Origin: Phycisphaerales bacterium
Lineage (GTDB): Bacteria > Planctomycetota > Phycisphaerae > Phycisphaerales > UBA1924
Direction: 5' to 3'
Assembly (NCBI GenBank): GCA_020853975.1
Contig: JADYXW010000090.1
Span: 1-64,000 of the forward strand
DNA: 64,000 nucleotides
Part shown: positions 54,796 through 64,000 of the stretch, piece after piece
How positions within the stretch are numbered: position 1 is the first letter of the stretch
Layout: each line of letters begins with the position of its first letter
The notes under the pieces: generated by a model
What the model saw: the letters and a program-made list of their open reading frames with translations, nothing else
What the model was told of the DNA's origin: nothing
Database searches by the model: none
Program-made: the position numbers and the translations under genes

Positions 54796-56178
54796 ATGAG
54801 CCATTGGACGAGCGAGGACGGGCGGTTCGCGGGGAAGCGCGTCACGGTGATGGGACTCGGACGCTTCGGCGGCGGCGCGGGCGTGGCGGTGTGGCTGGCG
54901 GAGCGGGGCGCACGCGTGCTCGTGACGGACCTGGACCCCGCGGAAAAACTGGCGGCGTCGGTCCGCGGGGTCGAGTCGCTGGTAGGGCCCGGCGCCATCG
55001 AGTGGAAGCTGGGCGGGCATGACACAGGCGACTTTGTCAAGGCGGACCTGGTGGTGGCGGGCCCGGCGGTGCCCAAGCCCTGGGCGAACCGCTTTCTGCT
55101 CGCGGCGCGCGGAGCGGGCGTGCCGGTGACGACCGAAGTGCGCCTCGCGGTGCAGAGGCTGGACCGGGAGCGTGTGATCGGGGTGACGGGCTCGGCGGGA
55201 AAGAGCACGACATGCGCGATGACGGACCACCTGCTGCGGGCGCTGGGGGCCCGGAGCCACCTTGGCGGGAACATCGGCGGGAGCATGCTGCGGGAAGCCG
55301 CGTCCGTGCGCGCGGGCGGCTGGGTGGTGCTGGAACTGTCGAGTTTCATGCTGCACTGGCTGGGCGCGGGCGTGGGCTATGACGACGCTCCCGCATGGTC
55401 GCCCCGCGTCGCGGTCATCACCAACATCACGGACAACCACACGGACTGGCACGGCACGTTCGAGCACTACGCCGCGAGCAAGCTGGGGCTCGTGCGCCAC
55501 GCCGGGGCGGGGGACGTCGCGGTGCTCGCGTCGCGGGATCACGCGGGGGCGCTGTGGGAGCGGATGAGGGAGGCAGCGTCGGCGCGGCGGGTGGTCGAGG
55601 TCGCCCCGGCCACCCCGTGGGCGGGCATGGGGCTCTCGGTGCCGGGCGCGCACAACGAGCAGAACGCGCGGATGGCGATGGAGGCGGTTCGCGCGGCGCT
55701 GGGAGCGGACGCCCCGGACGAAGGCGTGATGCTGCGGGCGCTGCGCGGGTTCATGGGGCTGCCCCACCGGCTGTGCCTCGTGGGAGAGCGGGGCGGGGTG
55801 AGGTGGTACAACGACAGCAAGTCCACGACCCCTGGGAGCACGCTGCTCGCGGTGCGGGCGTTTGACAACGCTTCGAGGGTCCATCTGATTGCCGGCGGGT
55901 ACGACAAGGGGAGCGACCTATCGCCGGTCGCGGGCCTCGCTGCGTCGCTCGCGGGGCTGTACACGATCGGCAAGACCGGGCCTGTCATCGCGGCGGGGAG
56001 CGGAGGCCGCGCGATCGAGTGCGGCACGCTTGACCGTGCGGTGGCGGCGATCCGGGAACGGGCGCGGGCGGGCGACGTGGCACTGCTGAGCCCCGCGTGC
56101 GCCTCCTGGGACCAGTTTGAGCACTACGAGCAGCGGGGCGAGGTCTTTGCCGCACTCGCGGCGGGAGAGAAAAGATGA
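54796..56178 (+). CDS. murD: UDP-N-acetylmuramoyl-L-alanine--D-glutamate ligase
   Basis: This enzyme adds D-glutamate to the peptidoglycan precursor in the cytoplasm. The 460-residue protein has all three Mur domains: an N-terminal Rossmann part ([14 protein letters not shown]), the ATP loop [11 protein letters not shown] near 133, [19 protein letters not shown], and the C-terminal [13 protein letters not shown] with its conserved Asn/Asp/Ser/Lys. Its presence fits the modern view that planctomycetes make peptidoglycan. It is not in a division/cell-wall cluster here; priA lies upstream and a lipoprotein gene overlaps its stop by four bases. Confidence 0.93.
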   Translation: MSHWTSEDGRFAGKRVTVMGLGRFGGGAGVAVWLAERGARVLVTDLDPAEKLAASVRGVESLVGPGAIEWKLGGHDTGDFVKADLVVAGPAVPKPWANRFLLAARGAGVPVTTEVRLAVQRLDRERVIGVTGSAGKSTTCAMTDHLLRALGARSHLGGNIGGSMLREAASVRAGGWVVLELSSFMLHWLGAGVGYDDAPAWSPRVAVITNITDNHTDWHGTFEHYAASKLGLVRHAGAGDVAVLASRDHAGALWERMREAASARRVVEVAPATPWAGMGLSVPGAHNEQNARMAMEAVRAALGADAPDEGVMLRALRGFMGLPHRLCLVGERGGVRWYNDSKSTTPGSTLLAVRAFDNASRVHLIAGGYDKGSDLSPVAGLAASLAGLYTIGKTGPVIAAGSGGRAIECGTLDRAVAAIRERARAGDVALLSPACASWDQFEHYEQRGEVFAALAAGEKR

Positions 56179-56999
56179 AGCGATCGGCCATGTGCTGCGC
56201 GCTGCTGATGACGGGCCTGGCGATGGTGGGCGGGTGCGCAGCGTCACGGAAGGAGGTGCGTGAAGAGCCGCCGACGCCGCCCGTGGCCCCCCCCACCACT
56301 GCACCCACGCCACCGGAGCCTCCCGCTGCTCCCGTTGCGCCGACCGCCTCGCCCCCCCCCGCCGCCCGCGAGGGCGCAAAGGAGGTCTTCCCGCACGTGC
56401 GAGTGGACGTCGCGGAGCGCGAGGTGGAGATCGACGCGTTCGTGCCGATCGATGCGCACAACGAGAAGACGCCGCGGGTGTACCTGGAGGTGGTGCTGTG
56501 CTCGACCGACACGAAGGAGCACGAGGCGCTGGTCGCGACAGAGGCGAAGCCCTCGCACGTGCATGCAGCACTGCTGCTCGCGGGGCTTCAGCCCGGAACA
56601 CCCGGGGCGTGGGACTGGGAGGGTGCGCAGATCCGACCCGTGCCCCCGACGGGCCCGCGGCTCGATGTGAGGCTCGAACGCCCAGACACCGGGGAGAGCT
56701 GGTCGCCCGCGGCGTGGGTGGTCTCGGCGAGGTCGGGGAAGGGGCTTGCGGAGCTTGAGCCGGAAGGGGGGTTCATGTTCACGGGCTCGCAGATGCTGAC
56801 ACGCCACGGCGTAGAGCACTATCGCGCCGACCGCGAGGGTTGCATCGTGGGCCTGGCGACGTTCGGCGGCGAGGTCGTTGGGTATACGAGGCTTCACAGC
56901 CCGGAGTCCTCGCTGGAGGAACCGGACTGGATGGCACGCGCGGACACGGTGCCCGCGTTCGGGACGAAGATGATCGTGAGGCTTCGGGCGCCGCGGTAG
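56175..56999 (+). CDS. Lipoprotein, YdjY-domain-like
   Basis: This 274-residue protein has a lipoprotein signal: [21 protein letters not shown], with Cys as the probable lipid site. A Pro/Thr/Ala-rich linker follows, then a beta-rich domain ([57 protein letters not shown]) that resembles the YdjY family of planctomycete and other bacterial proteins with unknown function. The ATG overlaps the murD stop. It converges on the htrA gene, with three bases between stops. Confidence 0.8.
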   Translation: MKRSAMCCALLMTGLAMVGGCAASRKEVREEPPTPPVAPPTTAPTPPEPPAAPVAPTASPPPAAREGAKEVFPHVRVDVAEREVEIDAFVPIDAHNEKTPRVYLEVVLCSTDTKEHEALVATEAKPSHVHAALLLAGLQPGTPGAWDWEGAQIRPVPPTGPRLDVRLERPDTGESWSPAAWVVSARSGKGLAELEPEGGFMFTGSQMLTRHGVEHYRADREGCIVGLATFGGEVVGYTRLHSPESSLEEPDWMARADTVPAFGTKMIVRLRAPR

Positions 57000-57002
57000 G
57001 CG

Positions 57003-58379
57003 TCAGGGCTCGACGAGGATGCGAAGGGTGCTGGTGCGGGGCTTGTCGTCGACGACCTCGACGACCTCGATCTCCACGGGCCTGCCCAGGATGACGCCGG
57101 AGGCAACCATGGCCTCGGCGGCGGCGTCGGCGGACAGAACCTCCCGGCCCGCGACGGACCGCAGAAGCATGCCGGTCTTCAGGCCCGAGGTCTCGGCGGG
57201 CGAACCCGGAACAGTGAAGGCGACCGAGGGGCCTGACTGCGTGTCGCGAAGCATGAGCCCGAGCTCAGTGTGGATGGCTTGGTTGTACTGACGCGCGGCG
57301 AGGTCCTTGGGCATGGCCCCGAGGGTCACGGTGAGCGAGAGGGTCTCGCCATCCCGCAGGACCTGGAGCTCGAGTGTGTCGCCCGGCGAGGCGGAGTTGA
57401 TGACGCCCCGGAGCTGGTCGGCCTCGTGCACGGGCTGGCCCGACGCGCCCGTGATGCGATCCCCCGCCCTGAGCCCGGCGGCGGCGGCGGGCGAGTCCTC
57501 GACGACGCGCCCGACGCGGACAGAACCATGCACATCGTCGCCGAAGAAGATCCCGATGTAGCCCCCCACCGCGGGCTGGCCCGCGATGATCTGCGGGACG
57601 CGGGACTCGATGGCGGCAAGAGGGATGGCGAATGAGATGCCCGCGGACTGGCCCTCGCTGGTGCCCTGCGTGTCCTGGGCGGTGGCGATGGCGACGTTCA
57701 TGCCCACGAGGCGACCCCGGACGTCCACGAGCGGGCCGCCCGAGTTGCCGGGGTTGACGGCGGCGTCGGTCTGGATGAAGTTCGCCGGGCTGACAAAGCC
57801 GGTGGCGGTGCGGGCGGAGCGACCCAGCGCCGAGACGACACCCTCGGACATCGAGAACTTGAAGTTGAACGGAGAACCGAAGGCGAAGACGCGGTCGCCC
57901 TTGGTGAGGCGGGCGCCGGTGGCGCGGCGGAGGGGGATGAGGTGCGGGCCGGGGTCCACCCTGAGCACGGCGATGTCCCCCGTGAGGTCCATGCCCACCA
58001 CGTTCGCGCTCACCACGCGCGCATCGGCGAACTGGACGCGGATCTGCGTCGCGGCGGCGACGACGTGGGCGTTGGTGACCACGTGACCCTGCGAGTCAAA
58101 GACCCAGCCCGAGCCGGACGAGAACCGGCGGGTGTCGTCACGGTCGGCCTCCACCTGGATGTGGACGACAGAGGGCTCGACGCTGACCGCGACGTTGCGG
58201 ACCGCGCGGTTCAGCCGCTCGAGCACGTCGTCGTTGTCCAGCGACTGCTGGGCGAGGTGCACCGTCGCGCGGGTCTGCTCGCTGGCGATGCGACGGACCA
58301 TGTCGGGCAGCGCGAGCGTCACGACCCCGGCGCTCACGAGCACCACGAAGGCCGGACCGAAAGAGACGATGCGTCGCAT
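57003..58379 (-). CDS. HtrA/Deg family serine protease
   Basis: This is a 458-residue envelope protease for protein quality control. It starts at ATG 58379 with AAGGA before it; the track ORF extends to 58610. An N-terminal helix (FGPAFVVLVSAGVVTLAL) is a signal or anchor. The trypsin-like triad is in TNAHVV (His), GDIAVL (Asp) and NPGNSGGPL (Ser). It is followed by a PDZ domain (YIGIFFGDDVHGSVRVG to VTLGAMP) and a second PDZ-like region (LGLMLRDTQSGPSVAFTVPG). Length and layout are normal for DegP/DegQ-type proteins. Stress regulation is usual in the family, but no sigmaE-like site was seen. Confidence 0.92.
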   Translation of the reverse strand: MRRIVSFGPAFVVLVSAGVVTLALPDMVRRIASEQTRATVHLAQQSLDNDDVLERLNRAVRNVAVSVEPSVVHIQVEADRDDTRRFSSGSGWVFDSQGHVVTNAHVVAAATQIRVQFADARVVSANVVGMDLTGDIAVLRVDPGPHLIPLRRATGARLTKGDRVFAFGSPFNFKFSMSEGVVSALGRSARTATGFVSPANFIQTDAAVNPGNSGGPLVDVRGRLVGMNVAIATAQDTQGTSEGQSAGISFAIPLAAIESRVPQIIAGQPAVGGYIGIFFGDDVHGSVRVGRVVEDSPAAAAGLRAGDRITGASGQPVHEADQLRGVINSASPGDTLELQVLRDGETLSLTVTLGAMPKDLAARQYNQAIHTELGLMLRDTQSGPSVAFTVPGSPAETSGLKTGMLLRSVAGREVLSADAAAEAMVASGVILGRPVEIEVVEVVDDKPRTSTLRILVEP

Positions 58380-58413
58380 GCTGTGTCCTTCGCCGGCCCG
58401 GCCCGGCGGGGAT

Positions 58414-59307
58414 TCATCGGTTCCGGGGCGACGGGGGGGCGGGTGGCTTCGCGTCTTTGATCGACGGCGTGGTGGTTGGGAGAGGGGGCGTGCTTTCCGG
58501 ACCAGGCTGGGGGGGCCGGGTGGGTCCGATCTGCCTGGCGTCGACGCGGCGGACCCACTCCGAAGCCGCGGACTGGATCGCGGGGCCCAGCGACGCGACC
58601 GCCTCCGCAAAGACGGGGGGAGAGTCGGTCATGCCCAGCAGGTCCTGCAGCACGAGGACCTGGCCATGGCACCTGGGCCCGGCGCCGATGCCGATGACGG
58701 GCACGCGCGACTGCTCGATGATGCGGGAAGCGAGCACCTCCGGAACCGCCTCCACCAGGAGCATCACGGCGCCCGCGGCCTCGAGGGCGGCGGCGTCACG
58801 GGCGATGGCGTCGGCCTCCGCAGGGGAGCGGCCCGCGCCCGCGTAGCCGCCGGTAAGGGCGGCGCGCTGCGGGCGGCTGCCCACGTGCGCGCAGACCGGA
58901 ATGCCGGCGCGGGTCATCTTCTCGACCAGGGGCGCGAAGGAGGCGTCGGCCTCGATCTTCACGATGTCCGCCAGACCCTCGGTAAGGAAGCGGCCCGCGT
59001 TGCGCAGAGCGCTCGCGTCGTCCGCCTGGTAGGACATGAACGGCATGTCGCCCATGACCACGCGGCATGGGGCGCCACGCTTCACACCGGCGGTGAGCGC
59101 GAGCAGCACGTCCATGGGCATGTCGATCGTGCGCTCAAAGCCCAGGATGACCTCCGCGGCGGTGTCGCCCACCAGCAGCACGTGCACGCCCGCGCGGGCG
59201 AGCCACTTCGCGGTCGTCGCGTCGTAGCAGGTCAGGCAGGCGAAGGGCCGGCCCTCCTGCGCCATCCGGCGGATGGTCTTGATGGTGACACGGTCCGGGG
59301 TCGGCAT
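58414..59307 (-). CDS. panB: 3-methyl-2-oxobutanoate hydroxymethyltransferase
   Basis: This enzyme makes ketopantoate from ketoisovalerate and a tetrahydrofolate carbon, the first step toward pantothenate and CoA. The 297-residue protein keeps the metal and catalytic sites: VGDTAAEV (Asp), MGDMPFMSY (Asp), VKIEADASF (Lys/Glu) and LLVEAVPEVLA (Glu), with GIGAGPRCHGQVLVLQDLLG. The blocks diverge slightly from E. coli (AHVGSRPQ for GHLGLTPQ). The C-terminal ~35 residues are a Pro/Thr/Ser tail. The start is ATG 59307 (MPTPDRVTIK). panC is not in the window. Divergent from the methyltransferase. Confidence 0.92.
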   Translation of the reverse strand: MPTPDRVTIKTIRRMAQEGRPFACLTCYDATTAKWLARAGVHVLLVGDTAAEVILGFERTIDMPMDVLLALTAGVKRGAPCRVVMGDMPFMSYQADDASALRNAGRFLTEGLADIVKIEADASFAPLVEKMTRAGIPVCAHVGSRPQRAALTGGYAGAGRSPAEADAIARDAAALEAAGAVMLLVEAVPEVLASRIIEQSRVPVIGIGAGPRCHGQVLVLQDLLGMTDSPPVFAEAVASLGPAIQSAASEWVRRVDARQIGPTRPPQPGPESTPPLPTTTPSIKDAKPPAPPSPRNR

Positions 59308-59363
59308 GGCACCATCGTATTCGGCCCCGGCGGCCTGCGGGTTGCGGGTCTGTACCATCCGGG

Positions 59364-60077
59364 ATGCCCAGACTGGTCACCCCGGAGCACATGGACGACC
59401 CGGACGCCTCGCGGGAGGATCTCGTTGCCACGCTCCGGCACTTGGAGCGGCTGAACCGCTGGGTGGGGGGCGAGGCAGCGCTGCTGGACCACCTGAGAGT
59501 CTGGTCGCGGAGGTGGCCCAGGGGGAGAACGATCACTCTGCTGGACCTGGGAACGGGCGGCGCGGACCTGCCCGTGACGGCGCGGGCGTGGGCGGCCAGC
59601 CACGGGTTTGACCTGCGCGTCACGGGGATCGACGTGCACGAAAGGACGCTGGCGCTGGCCCGCGAGCGCGTGTCGGGCGTGGAGGGCGTGACGCTCGAGC
59701 GGTGCGACGCGCGGGAGATCAAGAGACGATTCGGCGCGGGGAGTTTCGACTACGTGCACGCGGGGCTGCTCCTGCACCACCTGCCCGAGATCGGCGTGCT
59801 GACGGTGATCGCGGGGATGGACCAGGTAGCGCGGGCGGGGATCATCTGGAGCGATCTCAACCGCTCATGGCTGGCGGCGGCGGGTGCGAGGATTCTCACG
59901 ATCGGGGCGCCGGCGCACGTGAAGCACGACGCGGTGGTGAGCGTGCGGGCGGCGTTCACGAAGCGGGAGGTGCTGGACATCGCGGGGCGGCTGGGGCTCT
60001 CGCACTGCCGGTACCGATTGAGCGTGTGCACGCAGCGGTTCACGCTGGCGGGGGAGCGCCCCGGCGCCTGGGCCTGA
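59364..60077 (+). CDS. Class I SAM-dependent methyltransferase
   Basis: The 237-residue protein has the SAM-binding motif I LLDLGTGGADLPV, motif II-like RVTGIDVHERTLALAR, and the DYVHAGLLLHHLPE region typical of small-molecule methyltransferases such as UbiE- or quinone-type enzymes. The substrate is not evident. It is 56 bases from the divergent panB start and is followed by the ABC-F gene. It does not carry motifs of RNA or protein methylases. Confidence 0.85.
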   Translation: MPRLVTPEHMDDPDASREDLVATLRHLERLNRWVGGEAALLDHLRVWSRRWPRGRTITLLDLGTGGADLPVTARAWAASHGFDLRVTGIDVHERTLALARERVSGVEGVTLERCDAREIKRRFGAGSFDYVHAGLLLHHLPEIGVLTVIAGMDQVARAGIIWSDLNRSWLAAAGARILTIGAPAHVKHDAVVSVRAAFTKREVLDIAGRLGLSHCRYRLSVCTQRFTLAGERPGAWA

Positions 60078-60148
60078 GCAGGCCGGAGTGCGGGGAGGCG
60101 GGCGAAGATCCGGGGGAAGAAGCAGGCGGCGCTTCCTACCCTCCGCCC

Positions 60149-62131
60149 GTGCCGATTCTGAGCTGCAACAACGTGCTGGTGAGATTCGGGGATGACATCA
60201 TCCTCGACGGGGTGTCGCTGAGCGTGGAGGCGACCGACCGCATCGGCCTTGTCGGGCGCAACGGCACGGGCAAGAGCACGCTGCTGCGCGTGCTCGCGGG
60301 CGTCCTCAAGCCGGACGCCGGGGGCTTGTCGCTGCAGAAGGGGGCCAGGCTCGGGTACCTGAAGCAGGACCCCCACTTTGACCCTGAGGAGATCCTGCTG
60401 GACGCGGCGGAGGGGGCCTTCGAGGAGCTGCACCGCCTGCACGCGGCCCAGCACGAGCTCTACGACCGCATGGCCGGCGCGACGGGCGACGAGCTCGACA
60501 AGCTGATGAAGCAGCAGGCGGCGCTGGAGGCGCAGGTGGAGGCAGCGGGCGGGTACGCGCTGGACCACCGGATCGAGGCGGTGCTGCACGGGCTGGGGTT
60601 CACGGACTCGCAGTTCTCGCTGAAGGTCGGGAACCTGTCCGGCGGGCAGCGGGGGCGGCTGGCGCTGGCGAGACTGCTGCTGGAGAGCCCGGACGTGCTG
60701 CTGCTGGACGAACCCACGAATCACCTCGACATCGACGGGCGCATCTGGCTGGAGAAGTTCCTGCGGGACGAGTACAAGGGCGCGGTGCTGATGGTGAGCC
60801 ACGACCGCTACCTGCTGGACGCGGTCGTCGGCAAGATCATCGAGACCGAGCAGGGGCGGCTCATCGACTACCCGGGGAACTACGCGAAGTTTCGCGAGCT
60901 GCGCGAGCAGAGGCGGCTGACGATGCTCCGCGCGTATGAGGCGCAGCAGGGCAAGTTCCGCAAGGAAGAGGAGTACATCCGGCGCTTCAAGGCCGGCCAG
61001 CGGGCCAGGCAGGCCAGGGGCAGAGAGACGCGGCTGGACCGCGAGAAACTGCAGAACACGCTCGAGCGACCGATGGAGCTGGACACGTTCGACTTTGAGC
61101 TGCCCAAGGCGCCGCGGAGCGGGGACATCGCGGTGAGCTGCCGCGGGCTGTCGAAGAAGTATCCGCGCGAGGGCGGCGGGCACAAGGTGCTGTTCCACGA
61201 GATGGACATTTCGATCCAGCGCGGGGAGCGCTGGGGCATCATCGGGCCAAACGGCGCGGGAAAGACGACCTTTGTGCGGTGCGTGCTGGGAGAGACGCCG
61301 ACGGACGAGGGCGTGGCAAGGCTGGGCTCGAACGTGGTGCTGGGGTACTACCGCCAGACGCACGAGGGTCTGGCGATGGACCTGCCGGTGTGGCGCTATC
61401 TGCAGAACGTGATCCTGAAGGAAGCACCGACGGCGGACATGAGCGAGCAGCGCGCGCGGGACCTGGCGGGCGCGTTCCTGTTCAGCGGGGACGAGCAGGA
61501 GAAGCTGCTCGGGATGCTGTCGGGCGGGGAGCGCAGCCGCGCGGTGATCGCCGGGCTGCTCGCGAGCGCGAAGAACGTTGTCATCCTGGACGAGCCCACG
61601 AACCACCTGGACATTCCGAGCGCGGAGCGGCTGGAGCAGGCGCTCTCGCCCGAGAAGGGGTTTACGGGCACGCTGCTGCTGATCAGCCACGACCGTGCGC
61701 TGATCGACGCCACCTGCGACCACCTGATCGTGCTCGACGGGCAGGGAGGGGTCCAGCTCTTCGCGGGGAACTACACGGAGTGGAGGCGGAAGGAGGACGG
61801 AAGGCGTGCGCACGAGCAGCACGCGCAGGCCCAGGTCAAGGCCCGCAGGGAGGAGCAGGAGCGCCGTCAGAAGCAGTCCCAGGAGGCTGCCAAACGCCGG
61901 GAACCGACCGGCGACCCCCAGCAGGATCGCCTGGCGCGGATGAAGACCGAGCAACTCGAAAAGCGGATCGAGGAGATCGAGACAAGGCTGCGCGCGATCG
62001 ATCTGGAGCTGGCCGACCCGGGCACGTGGAGGGATCAGCCCAGGAGCAACCGGCTCTCAAAGGAGCGGGAGAGGCTGGCGGGGGAACTGGAGCCCCTCGA
62101 GTTTGAGTGGGCGCGCCGGGCGGAAGATTGA
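60149..62131 (+). CDS. ABC-F ATPase (Uup/EttA type)
   Basis: This is a cytosolic protein with two ABC cassettes and no membrane helices, of about 660 residues from GTG 60149. First cassette: Walker A GRNGTGKSTLL, signature NLSGGQRGRLALA, Walker B LLLDEPTNHLD. Second: GPNGAGKTT, LSGGERSRAVIAG, VILDEPTNHLD. The linker contains the long charged helix seen in ABC-F (RAYEAQQGKFRKEEEYIRRF). A C-terminal coiled-coil extension (EQLEKRIEEIETRLRAIDLE) is most like Uup. ABC-F proteins act on ribosomes as translation factors or antibiotic-resistance proteins; which applies is not clear from sequence. Confidence 0.9.
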   Translation: MPILSCNNVLVRFGDDIILDGVSLSVEATDRIGLVGRNGTGKSTLLRVLAGVLKPDAGGLSLQKGARLGYLKQDPHFDPEEILLDAAEGAFEELHRLHAAQHELYDRMAGATGDELDKLMKQQAALEAQVEAAGGYALDHRIEAVLHGLGFTDSQFSLKVGNLSGGQRGRLALARLLLESPDVLLLDEPTNHLDIDGRIWLEKFLRDEYKGAVLMVSHDRYLLDAVVGKIIETEQGRLIDYPGNYAKFRELREQRRLTMLRAYEAQQGKFRKEEEYIRRFKAGQRARQARGRETRLDREKLQNTLERPMELDTFDFELPKAPRSGDIAVSCRGLSKKYPREGGGHKVLFHEMDISIQRGERWGIIGPNGAGKTTFVRCVLGETPTDEGVARLGSNVVLGYYRQTHEGLAMDLPVWRYLQNVILKEAPTADMSEQRARDLAGAFLFSGDEQEKLLGMLSGGERSRAVIAGLLASAKNVVILDEPTNHLDIPSAERLEQALSPEKGFTGTLLLISHDRALIDATCDHLIVLDGQGGVQLFAGNYTEWRRKEDGRRAHEQHAQAQVKARREEQERRQKQSQEAAKRREPTGDPQQDRLARMKTEQLEKRIEEIETRLRAIDLELADPGTWRDQPRSNRLSKERERLAGELEPLEFEWARRAED

Positions 62132-62148
62132 GCGTGCGCACGCTCCGA

Positions 62149-62598
62149 TCAGCCCGCGGAGACCATCGCGACCAGCAGCGCGAAGATGGCGAGCCCCGCG
62201 ACGCCCGCGAAGGCCCACACGGCCCACGAGGCGGCGTCGGCACGGCCCGGCCTGGGAATCACGCGGAGCGTCGGATCGATGCTCGACACCGGCGCCTCGC
62301 GGCGGACGGCGTCCTGCACGACCGCGATGATCAGGTTGGCGTCGAACGGGCGAAGCCCCTTGCCCTGAGCTGCCTCCACGAGGCTGCGACGGACCTCTGG
62401 GCGCAGCAGCGCCGCTTTGCCCCCCTCGATGGCGCGGGCGACCTCGACCGCGAAGGCGGCGCGGGCGTCGTCGGCGGCGAGCGCGGCCTCGTGGTTCTCC
62501 CGGGCGATGTCCCGGCGGGCGGTGCGGGCCGGCTCGGGAAGGTCGTGCGCCCGGACAAGGCGCAGCGCGGGGGTGTGCATGGGCCGGGTCTGCGACAT
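62149..62598 (-). CDS. Unknown protein with C-terminal membrane helix
   Basis: The 149-residue protein starts at ATG 62598 (MSQTRPMHTPALRLVRAHDL). The track start at 62808 lies in the promoter region of the divergent gene. The middle is helical and Ala/Glu/Arg-rich (AALAADDARAAFAVEVARAIEGG, then PEVRRSLVEAAQGKGLRPFD). The end is a single helix (WAVWAFAGVAGLAIFALLVAMV), giving a tail-anchored layout. No family recognised. Divergent from the next gene, convergent with the ABC-F gene. Confidence 0.65.
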   Translation of the reverse strand: MSQTRPMHTPALRLVRAHDLPEPARTARRDIARENHEAALAADDARAAFAVEVARAIEGGKAALLRPEVRRSLVEAAQGKGLRPFDANLIIAVVQDAVRREAPVSSIDPTLRVIPRPGRADAASWAVWAFAGVAGLAIFALLVAMVSAG

Positions 62599-62746
62599 CT
62601 GTAGAGACAATACGACGCATAGGCGGCGTGGTGGCGGGAATCGTGGAAGTGAATGCCGGTTGGGGTGGGGACGGGTCGATACAGTCGTCCCATCCCCCAC
62701 AGACCCCCGCGAGCCGCGAGGGCGGCGCGGGAGCGCCCAACACTGC

Positions 62747-63262
62747 ATGGCCGACAGCCAGAACAACCCGCCCGCCGTCGCACCCCAGGGGTTGACCGAG
62801 ATCGTCACGCCTCTGGAGAGGGAGGAAATACTGAAGAGGCTTGAGACGGCGGCAAGGCGCGGGCGTCTGCCCGGGTATCAGCCCGGGCGGGACGGGGAAC
62901 TGTTCGGGGCGGAGGAGCTGGGGCACCCCTTTGACTTCAGGCTGAGCGTGCGTGCCGAGGGGGTGAACGGGGGCACGAGGCTAACGTGGACCACGCGGAT
63001 GCTGCCCAAGATGCCGACGATCTTCGGTGCGGTGCTGGCGCTGTCGGTGTGGCCCGGGGTGTGGCTGACGGACTCGATGCTGCGGGCGTATTTCTCGGGG
63101 TATGACTACAGGACGTGGATGTGGTACCTGCCCGTGACGGTGCTGCCGATCCCGTGGATGTGGCGAGGGTTCGTGAGGCGCAGCCGCGAGAGCGCAGAGG
63201 GCCTGCGGGACGAACTGATGGCGGCTGTGTCGGCGGAGCTGAACGGGGAGAAGGCGGGGTGA
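62747..63262 (+). CDS. Two-helix membrane protein of unknown function
   Basis: This protein is 171 residues from ATG 62747. The N-terminal half is soluble (REEILKRLETAARRGRLPGYQPG, then LFGAEELGHPFDFRLSVRAE). Two helices follow (TIFGAVLALSVWPGVWLTDSML and MWYLPVTVLPIPWMWRGFV), with basic flanks and a short helical tail (ESAEGLRDELMAAVSAELNG). It stops three bases before the next ATG, so translation is coupled with that gene. No family recognised. Confidence 0.7.
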   Translation: MADSQNNPPAVAPQGLTEIVTPLEREEILKRLETAARRGRLPGYQPGRDGELFGAEELGHPFDFRLSVRAEGVNGGTRLTWTTRMLPKMPTIFGAVLALSVWPGVWLTDSMLRAYFSGYDYRTWMWYLPVTVLPIPWMWRGFVRRSRESAEGLRDELMAAVSAELNGEKAG

Positions 63263-63265
63263 GCG

Positions 63266-63964
63266 ATGTGGGACCCCGGCGAGGTGCTCGCCGCGGCGAG
63301 AGATGGGTTGGCGGCGCGCGAGGCGGAGGGGCGTGCGGAGCAGGCGGTGCGCGGGCTGGACTCGTTGAGCGAGGTTGAACTGCACGGGGTACTGGAGGCC
63401 GGGCTGCGCGGCGCGGGCTGGTGCGTGCTGCGCGAGCAGCCGTTTCCCGGGCCCGCGGGCTCGCGGGCGCTGCGGAGGGAGCGGGAGCGCTGCGACTTCG
63501 CGCTGCTGCCCGCGGGGCTGACGTGGCTGCGTGACGGGCCGGCCTCGCTGCGGGCGCAGGACGCGCGTGCGGGGACGCTGTTTGAGGGGATGGAGCCGGA
63601 CGAAGCGCCGGGGGCCGCGGACCCGGAGGATGCGTACTGGCTCGAGGTGAAGGTGGTGGGCCAGCACGCGCCCAGGCAGGGCGTGCCGGAGCCGAACGCG
63701 GCGTACGCGTCCGATCTGGTGCGGTCGATCACCGAGGACCTGCTGAAGTTGGCGAAGGAACCCCGCGCCACGCACGCGGGGGTGCTGCTGGTGCTCTTCA
63801 CGGAGGACGAGGCGACGGCGGCGCACGACCTCGACGCGGCGCTGCATAGGGCGCTGGACAGGGGCGCGGGGTTTCGCGGGTACCGGCGCGAGACGATCCC
63901 GGTGCTGGACCGTATCGGCAACGCGTGCTGCACCGCAGCGCTGGTCGAGCGGGCCTTGGCGTAG
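63266..63964 (+). CDS. Possible PD-(D/E)XK-type nuclease-like protein
   Basis: The 232-residue protein has a pattern like restriction-endonuclease folds: Glu-containing helix (SEVELHGVLEAGLRGAGW), then RERCDFALLP with an Asp in a strand, then YWLEVKVVGQH with the Glu-x-Lys pair, followed by a helix (ASDLVRSITEDLLKLAK) and LLVLFTEDE. That order (E, D, ExK) matches the PD-(D/E)XK core. A long Gly/Ala/Arg insertion separates the Asp from the ExK strand. Activity is inferred only; the motif is short. It begins three bases after the upstream membrane-protein gene. Confidence 0.65.
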   Translation: MWDPGEVLAAARDGLAAREAEGRAEQAVRGLDSLSEVELHGVLEAGLRGAGWCVLREQPFPGPAGSRALRRERERCDFALLPAGLTWLRDGPASLRAQDARAGTLFEGMEPDEAPGAADPEDAYWLEVKVVGQHAPRQGVPEPNAAYASDLVRSITEDLLKLAKEPRATHAGVLLVLFTEDEATAAHDLDAALHRALDRGAGFRGYRRETIPVLDRIGNACCTAALVERALA

Positions 63965-64000
63965 CCTCAGGTGAGGAGCGGCGCGACGCCGCCCGCATGC
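63965..64000. other. Window end
   Basis: After the last stop a small GCGGCG/CGCCGC hairpin appears. Too short to call as a terminator, and no gene start is visible. Confidence 0.3.

Noticed and set aside
59750-61954. Minus-strand ORF of 734 residues
   Set aside because: Antisense of the methyltransferase and the ABC-F gene; no family motif.

Overview
The window is a gene-dense, very GC-rich bacterial chromosome segment carrying about 54 protein genes. No rRNA, tRNA, CRISPR array, transposase or phage gene was seen. The best fit, by inference, is a planctomycete, probably of the class Phycisphaerae. The grounds are: a giant exported protein with an LEPR-like N-terminal motif; two secreted proteins ending in dockerin-type calcium-binding repeats; a small exported protein with a PEP-CTERM-like tail; an excisionase-type helix-turn-helix fused to a receiver domain; an AroD-AroE fusion; and type II secretion-like pseudopilins. 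The content is mostly core metabolism mixed with planctomycete-style surface proteins.

Layout. 1-3275 (minus): 5' part of a giant surface protein cut by the window edge. 3797-4624: polytopic membrane protein. 4758-11854 (minus): nuoJKLMN, the membrane arm of respiratory complex I, with a sigma70-like promoter in front of a TTG-started nuoJ. 12153-14612 (plus): pgsA, nadC and birA. 14586-16100 (minus): rmuC, converging on birA. 16295-19082 (plus): a receiver protein, then groES, a 78-residue unknown protein, and groEL. 19288-22545: unknown and exported proteins. 22561-28660 (plus): a secreted nuclease/phosphatase-fold fusion, EF-P with its own promoter and terminator, and a large Asp-box repeat protein.

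28769-38650 (mainly minus) looks like a divergent pilus or secretion island. It holds a CvpA-like membrane protein, a membrane-anchored GspE-like protein with a degraded ATPase site, a DUF1579-like exported protein, three prepilin-type proteins with two small membrane proteins among them, and an exported repeat protein with a receiver-like domain. A MazG-type gene interrupts it on the plus strand. 38976-39554 is the helix-turn-helix/receiver fusion. 39636-46383 (minus) is a seven-gene run: ctaB, prfA, two GYF/DUF4190 proteins, a BaiN-type flavoprotein, the aroDE fusion and a small membrane protein. 46461-50729 (minus) holds the two dockerin proteins. 51154-56999 holds carA, divergent from priA, murD and a lipoprotein. 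57003-59307 (minus) holds an HtrA protease and panB. 59364-63964 holds a methyltransferase, an ABC-F ATPase and three unknowns, one resembling a PD-(D/E)XK nuclease.

At the scale of the whole window, the plus strand is C-rich to about 22.5 kb and G-rich after it, whichever strand carries the genes. That is the signature of a replichore boundary or an inversion junction.
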